7,732 nt of DNA, taken from positions 1 to 7,732 of the forward strand of contig CAYJAP010000036.1 in NCBI GenBank assembly GCA_964368425.1, read 5' to 3'. Every line of letters starts with the position of its first letter. Positions within the stretch are counted from its first letter, which is position 1. This stretch comes from CAYJAP01 sp964368425 (GTDB lineage Bacteria; Bacillota; Clostridia; Christensenellales; UBA1242). Made by a program: the position numbers and the translations under genes. The notes beneath the pieces were generated by a model that did no database searches, was not told the origin of the DNA, and worked only from the letters and a program-made list of their open reading frames with translations. Positions 4,411 through 7,732 of this stretch are shown one piece after another.

Positions 4411-5085
4411 ATGGCAAGAACTAAAAAACAAATCGCTTCATTAATCCTATCCCTATTTACGATGGTTTTCTCTCTAGTAGCAATTTTTTCAGTTTTCCTT
4501 CCTATTGCAAAAGCAAAAAACGTTGAGGGTAACGAGATAATAGAGTTGCTTGAGGAGTTAATGGATTCAGAAGAAGAAACCGATACATCATCATTAGGAT
4601 CAATAAACACGATTGACGTTGCAAAAATTTTCATAATGGGAATGACAGGCAATGAAAATATAGAAGATATGACAGTTGAAGAATTAGGGAAAGTTATTCT
4701 TACAGCTATACTTATCCAAGGCGACAGCACAGAAGGAATGATGTCTTTCCTATTATTAGGAGCATCTATACTAGTTGTTCTGTTGGGATTTGTAACAGCA
4801 TTGTTGGGATTGATCGGAGCTTTTGCTAAAGGAAAAACTGGCGCATTAGTACTATCTATCTTAACTTGGATATTCTCAATAGCATCTTTCATAGCAATAT
4901 TCATGATGATGCGTGGCAGTATTGGCGACGGCGACTCTGTAGTGAAGATCACTGAATTCTTCAGCATGGGAATGGGACCAATTGTAATGCTAGCATCCAC
5001 AACTGCTGCTTTCGGAACAGCGATAGCATGTGTGGTAACAAAAGATAAAAAAGTTAAAGAAGTTAAAGAAGTTAAAGCAAACTAG
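4411..5085 (+). CDS. Four-helix integral membrane protein, function unknown
   Basis: ATG 4411 lies behind AAAGGAGG (4395-4402) with 8-base spacing. The 224-residue protein has hydrophobic segments at about 8-32, 111-138, 143-167 and 187-209. A long acidic segment follows the first helix (39-108, with E-L-L-E-E-L-M-D-S-E-E-E-T-D). By the positive-inside rule (basic A-R-T-K-K at the N-terminus, lysine-rich C-tail) both ends should be cytoplasmic and the acidic loop outside. The C-tail has V-K-E repeats encoded by GTTAAAGAA units (about 5051-5079). TM1 is followed by P-I-A-K-A-K, but with three more helices a cleaved signal peptide is less likely than an anchor. I recognise no family; the topology resembles small tetraspan proteins. 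It is a single-gene unit with a very strong promoter, a strong ribosome binding site and its own terminator, which implies an abundant envelope protein. Confidence 0.8.
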   Translation: MARTKKQIASLILSLFTMVFSLVAIFSVFLPIAKAKNVEGNEIIELLEELMDSEEETDTSSLGSINTIDVAKIFIMGMTGNENIEDMTVEELGKVILTAILIQGDSTEGMMSFLLLGASILVVLLGFVTALLGLIGAFAKGKTGALVLSILTWIFSIASFIAIFMMMRGSIGDGDSVVKITEFFSMGMGPIVMLASTTAAFGTAIACVVTKDKKVKEVKEVKAN

Positions 5086-5097
5086 TAATATACATTA

Positions 5098-5124
5098 ATC
5101 CCCACCACGTGTGGGGATTTTTTT
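5098..5124 (+). terminator. Terminator of the membrane-protein gene
   Basis: ATCCCCAC and GTGGGGAT form a perfect 8-bp GC-rich stem around CACGT, followed by a run of seven T. Confidence 0.92.
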
Positions 5125-5137
5125 ATCCAAATGGGTA

Positions 5138-5166
5138 TTTACATCTCAGTAATTTCGTGTTATACT
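5138..5166 (+). promoter_or_regulatory. Promoter of the deformylase-like gene
   Basis: TTTACA (5138-5143), a 17-bp spacer and TATACT (5161-5166) preceded by TGT form a good extended -10 promoter. A start near 5173 leaves a short leader with GGTGAGGTG as ribosome binding site (5182-5190) before the ATG at 5196. Confidence 0.7.
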
Positions 5167-5195
5167 TTACTCGTATTTTACGGTGAGGTGAATTT

Positions 5196-6365
5196 ATGAA
5201 AAAGTATATCTTTGCAGATATGGACACTAATGAGTTAAAGCAAGTATTTGGGAATTCTGCATTTTTTGAAATGGGCGGAGCTAGACCACAAGGAGTTTTA
5301 TCTGAGCGACTAGTAGCACAAAAGTTTTTACATACTGACAGAGTTAAGTTTGCAGAAGAAGCACAGTGGATAGTGGACGATTTGTACCAAACTGTCAAAC
5401 ACACAACTCAGCACTCCCTTCCCCTAACTGGCTTAGCAGCAACTCAGATAGGTAGTGATAAAGAGGTTTGTGTAGTTGTGTATAACAGAAGAGGAGAAGA
5501 ATCAAATAAGCAGCTAGAAATACTGCCTATTATTAATCCTTTTATAGACTTTAGCAGAGCACAGGGGCTACAAGTATACCCGCTGGTGTGTGCTAGTTCA
5601 GACTATATGGCAGACGCAAAATTTCCGCTAACACTTCCAGTAGAGTTCACCACGCTTGCTTCTGAAAGAGTAAAAGTTGTGTTTGAAGGACCTATGGCTG
5701 CCATCGTTATGCAGCATATACAGGCTTCTCAAGGAATCACTCTAGGCGACCACGTGGGAAAAGACGGATATTCAAAAATACGCCTCGCCCCTTTAGGCCA
5801 ACGTATTACTGACGAATCTGCACAAACCGCGTTCATTACGGCTTTCACCAGACAAGAACTTTTGAGTAAATCTCCAGAAGAAGCAAAGATTACTGAGAGA
5901 GCACTCGTTGGATTTGATTTCGGATTTAGCGAACATTCTCACTGGACTATGAATGTAGAAAAGATTATGACAGTATATGGAACTTCTGTGGTAGAAAATG
6001 CGGCAACAAGACTAAGAAACTTTGATTTAACTGGCACTCCTGAGGATACAAGGGTATTGAGTGCTGCAGACTGTCCAGGAGTAACTTTACATAAGGCTCT
6101 ATTACATTGGAGAGGATTCAAGTATTCCACAATGGGCAATAGTAGTTTAAAAAACGCCTTTGCTACAGAGGCAGTCCAAGTAGAGAACGTGGGGAATATA
6201 AATAGTCTTTTACACTACATCTCCGAAATTGCAAAAGTTGCAAAACAAGACATTAGGAATAACTTACCTGCAGAAGAACGAGCTGAGGCGTATGAAGCGT
6301 TAAACAAAGATTATGCAAAAACTCAACATGACGTTTATTCTATAATGGCTTCCAGAAAAAGATAA
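5196..6365 (+). CDS. Peptide-deformylase-like pseudoenzyme with novel C-terminal half
   Basis: The 389-residue protein starts at ATG 5196. Residues about 35-200 follow the order of peptide deformylase motifs. G-L-A-A-T-Q-I-G (79-86) is an intact motif 1 with Q84. I-I-N-P (112-115) matches the conserved N-P strand. L-V-C-A-S (130-134) stands where E-G-C-L-S is expected, keeping C132 and S134. V-M-Q-H-I-Q-A-S (171-178) replaces Q-H-E-x-D-H, keeping H174 but losing the catalytic glutamate and the second histidine; G-I-T-L-G-D follows. A normal deformylase (150-190 residues) removes formyl from new proteins with a metal held by Cys-His-His; this one should be inactive in that role. Residues 201-389 match nothing I know and end in a charged helix (341-389). 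It stands alone between its own promoter and terminator. It may bind N-terminal peptides or ribosomes, but that is inference; the deformylase relation itself rests on spaced motifs. Confidence 0.65.
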   Translation: MKKYIFADMDTNELKQVFGNSAFFEMGGARPQGVLSERLVAQKFLHTDRVKFAEEAQWIVDDLYQTVKHTTQHSLPLTGLAATQIGSDKEVCVVVYNRRGEESNKQLEILPIINPFIDFSRAQGLQVYPLVCASSDYMADAKFPLTLPVEFTTLASERVKVVFEGPMAAIVMQHIQASQGITLGDHVGKDGYSKIRLAPLGQRITDESAQTAFITAFTRQELLSKSPEEAKITERALVGFDFGFSEHSHWTMNVEKIMTVYGTSVVENAATRLRNFDLTGTPEDTRVLSAADCPGVTLHKALLHWRGFKYSTMGNSSLKNAFATEAVQVENVGNINSLLHYISEIAKVAKQDIRNNLPAEERAEAYEALNKDYAKTQHDVYSIMASRKR

Positions 6366-6370
6366 TCAAT

Positions 6371-6407
6371 AAAAAATCGTGATATGTAAAATACCACGAT
6401 TTTTTTA
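6371..6407. terminator. Bidirectional terminator between convergent genes
   Basis: AAAAAATCGTG (6371-6381) pairs with CACGATTTTTTT (6395-6406), with a further TAT/ATA pairing inside after one mismatch. The A-run on the left and T-run on the right serve both the plus-strand gene ending at 6365 and the minus-strand gene ending at 6408. Confidence 0.85.
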
Positions 6408-6761
6408 TTACGTAAATACTTTTAAAGCGCCCGTTTTTATGTCAGGTTCCATCCTACATCTAACTGCCGCATAAATGATGACGCAGGCTCTAATATACAC
6501 TAACTCAGTGAGTATTTGGTCATCATCTTTTTCGTCGTATAGTCCTGTGTCATGTATCACCCGTAAACCCGTTAAGGTATCCCCTATTCGGTTTATTATC
6601 GCCTCATATTTTATAGTGTAATGTGAAGACACCGCCACCCAATCAGTACGCGTGCCATTTTCTATCGCATGGTTCATTTCATCTATATCGGCAATCTCTC
6701 GTTGGACATCTCTGAGATGTTTCATTGCAGTATAGTAGTTTTCCACAACCTCTTTTTTCAC
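6408..6761 (-). CDS. Small helical protein, function unknown
   Basis: The 117-residue product starts with GTG (6761-6759), whose bases overlap the TGA of the upstream gene (GTGA), so translation is probably coupled. GGTTTCC-like Shine-Dalgarno sequence is absent and the start relies on the overlap. It is soluble and mostly helical by composition: 1-36 is charged (Y-Y-T-A-M-K-H-L-R-D-V-Q-R-E-I), an acidic turn D-E-K-D-D-D (76-81) precedes a more hydrophobic helix with I-R-A-C-V-I-I-Y-A-A-V (90-100). No motif or family is recognised. Its tight coupling to a membrane-anchored coiled-coil protein suggests a cytoplasmic partner of it. Confidence 0.7.
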   Translation of the reverse strand: MKKEVVENYYTAMKHLRDVQREIADIDEMNHAIENGTRTDWVAVSSHYTIKYEAIINRIGDTLTGLRVIHDTGLYDEKDDDQILTELVYIRACVIIYAAVRCRMEPDIKTGALKVFT

Positions 6762-7699
6762 TGAGCGTTTTCCTCTTGTATGTAAATGTCTTTGTACGGT
6801 ATAATCGTATCTCCCGCCATCAGAGCTAGTGAGTCGCCGTTATCACATTCGCAGTCCATGCCATAGATGTTTATCATAAACTTAGCATCTCCTGATGAGG
6901 AAAACAGCACATATATAGACGGCTTCACAAAGCTCTCGTCAGAAACTAAATAAGCCTGCTCGCCTGCTAGCAACTTGGCTCTATCTTTCTCTAACGACGC
7001 GTTGGTCTCACTAGTTGGCAACGTCAAAGCTGACGATACAAAATTGTACTCTGATTTCACAGCGTTAGTATCCTTAGAAACAACTTCCAGTTGTTTCACC
7101 GGTTCTATCTTTTCCACTATTTTGTTTTCTTCTAATTTTTTATTAACATGATTCGCAATCTCTTTTGCTTCTTTCGCAAGAGCTTGAGCGTTTTGTTCAA
7201 CAGAAAGTTGCTCTCTAGCCTCTAACACTCTTTTTTCCTGTTCTTCTAGCTCCGTACTGAGGGTATTAACTCTATCTGCGACCTCTCTTACACTTTGTGC
7301 AATTTCTTTGTCTGCAACGGCATTTGGTATTTCTTGTACTACTTCTTTTTTTACTTGTGAAGAAGCAATGATACTTTTCTGATTCTCTTCTGCCGCCGCC
7401 CTTTCTGCCTCTGCCTCTTTGCTCGACTCCTCGATACTTTTTCCCACGCTCATGACTTGTACGTGGTCTTTATCTGAACCTTCTACAAAAACTGTTCTAT
7501 TCTCGGGCAAACTGCTTAAACTCTCATCCGCCATTTGGGCTAACGTTTTTTGTTTACTCTTAAACTTTTTTCCTGAACCCAAATCAGGATGCTCTTTACG
7601 ATACTTTCTGTCTTTAGTGATACGATAAATAAACAGTAGTATCAAAGCTACTGAACACACCCCTATGCCCGAAAACATTATCACATCAAATAAATCCAT
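6758..7699 (-). CDS. Membrane-anchored coiled-coil protein with small C-terminal domain
   Basis: ATG at 7699 follows AGAGGGA on the minus strand (about 7711-7705). The 313-residue protein has one transmembrane helix (about 4-26) followed by basic residues (Y-R-I-T-K-D-R-K-Y-R-K), so the rest should be cytoplasmic. A low-complexity segment leads to a long heptad-like region rich in E, K, A and Q (about 88-200), e.g. T-E-L-E-E-Q-E-K-R-V-L-E-A-R-E-Q-L. Residues 240-310 form a compact, more hydrophobic segment with beta-like stretches (S-I-Y-V-L-F, K-F-M-I-N-I-Y-G) and paired cysteines C283 and C285. The layout recalls membrane-tethered scaffold proteins such as EzrA-like factors, but no homology is recognisable. 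It is first in a two-gene unit with the coupled 117-residue protein. Confidence 0.75.
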   Translation of the reverse strand: MDLFDVIMFSGIGVCSVALILLFIYRITKDRKYRKEHPDLGSGKKFKSKQKTLAQMADESLSSLPENRTVFVEGSDKDHVQVMSVGKSIEESSKEAEAERAAAEENQKSIIASSQVKKEVVQEIPNAVADKEIAQSVREVADRVNTLSTELEEQEKRVLEAREQLSVEQNAQALAKEAKEIANHVNKKLEENKIVEKIEPVKQLEVVSKDTNAVKSEYNFVSSALTLPTSETNASLEKDRAKLLAGEQAYLVSDESFVKPSIYVLFSSSGDAKFMINIYGMDCECDNGDSLALMAGDTIIPYKDIYIQEENAQ

Positions 7700-7725
7700 T
7701 TAAATCCCTCTATATAGTTTATATT

Positions 7726-7731
7726 ATTATA
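7726..7731 (-). promoter_or_regulatory. Probable -10 box of the minus-strand gene pair
   Basis: A minus-strand TATAAT (7731-7726) lies 27 bp before the start codon at 7699, which would put transcription start near 7719. The -35 region falls outside the window, so this remains tentative. Confidence 0.4.
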
Positions 7732-7732
7732 G

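Noticed and set aside
4392..5000. 202-codon minus-strand frame opposite the membrane-protein gene
   Set aside because: The plus strand has a consensus promoter, ribosome binding site, membrane segments and terminator. The minus frame has none of these.

Overview
The window looks like a piece of chromosome from a low-GC, endospore-lineage Firmicute, probably an uncultivated clostridial relative. The evidence is a well-conserved spo0A, A/T-rich codon use, strong AGGAGG-type ribosome binding sites, compact rho-independent terminators and a chromosomal tRNA-Glu gene. No phage structural or transposase genes are visible. The species cannot be named from the sequence alone.

Layout from left to right. 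The window opens inside a small Myb/SANT-like DNA-binding protein (2-199, partial). A non-coding stretch follows that holds two related terminator modules 90 bp apart. Next come a DUF402-type protein (464-1027) and a YfbR/HDDC2-like HD-domain protein (1066-1575), probably one transcription unit that may deal with nucleotide housekeeping. Positions 1576-2115 have no credible protein gene. They contain two hairpin-rich cassettes, each ending in a copy of the 3' end of the neighbouring tRNA-Glu (minus strand, 2116-2190). The tRNA has its own promoter and terminator.

The centre is a Spo0A locus. spo0A (2526-3254) is preceded by what looks like a row of four Spo0A-box-like sites in phase with the DNA helix. 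Downstream, after a doubtful 49-codon ORF, lies a second Spo0A-family gene (3531-4226). Its receiver domain has lost the usual acidic pair and the lysine, and its recognition helix is altered. Two palindromes centred on GTAC, 21 bp apart, sit directly upstream of its promoter. Regulator and degenerate paralogue side by side, each with an operator-like array, is the most interesting arrangement here.

The right part holds a four-helix membrane protein of unknown function behind a near-perfect consensus promoter (4411-5085). It is followed by a 389-residue protein (5196-6365) whose first half resembles a peptide deformylase lacking the catalytic glutamate and one metal-binding histidine, joined to an unrecognised C-terminal half. 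Converging on it from the other strand is a translationally coupled pair: a membrane-anchored coiled-coil protein (6758-7699) and a small helical protein (6408-6761). A bidirectional terminator separates the convergent units.

Most promoters I can see share a TGN extension in front of the -10 box. Functional links between the separate transcription units are inference only.
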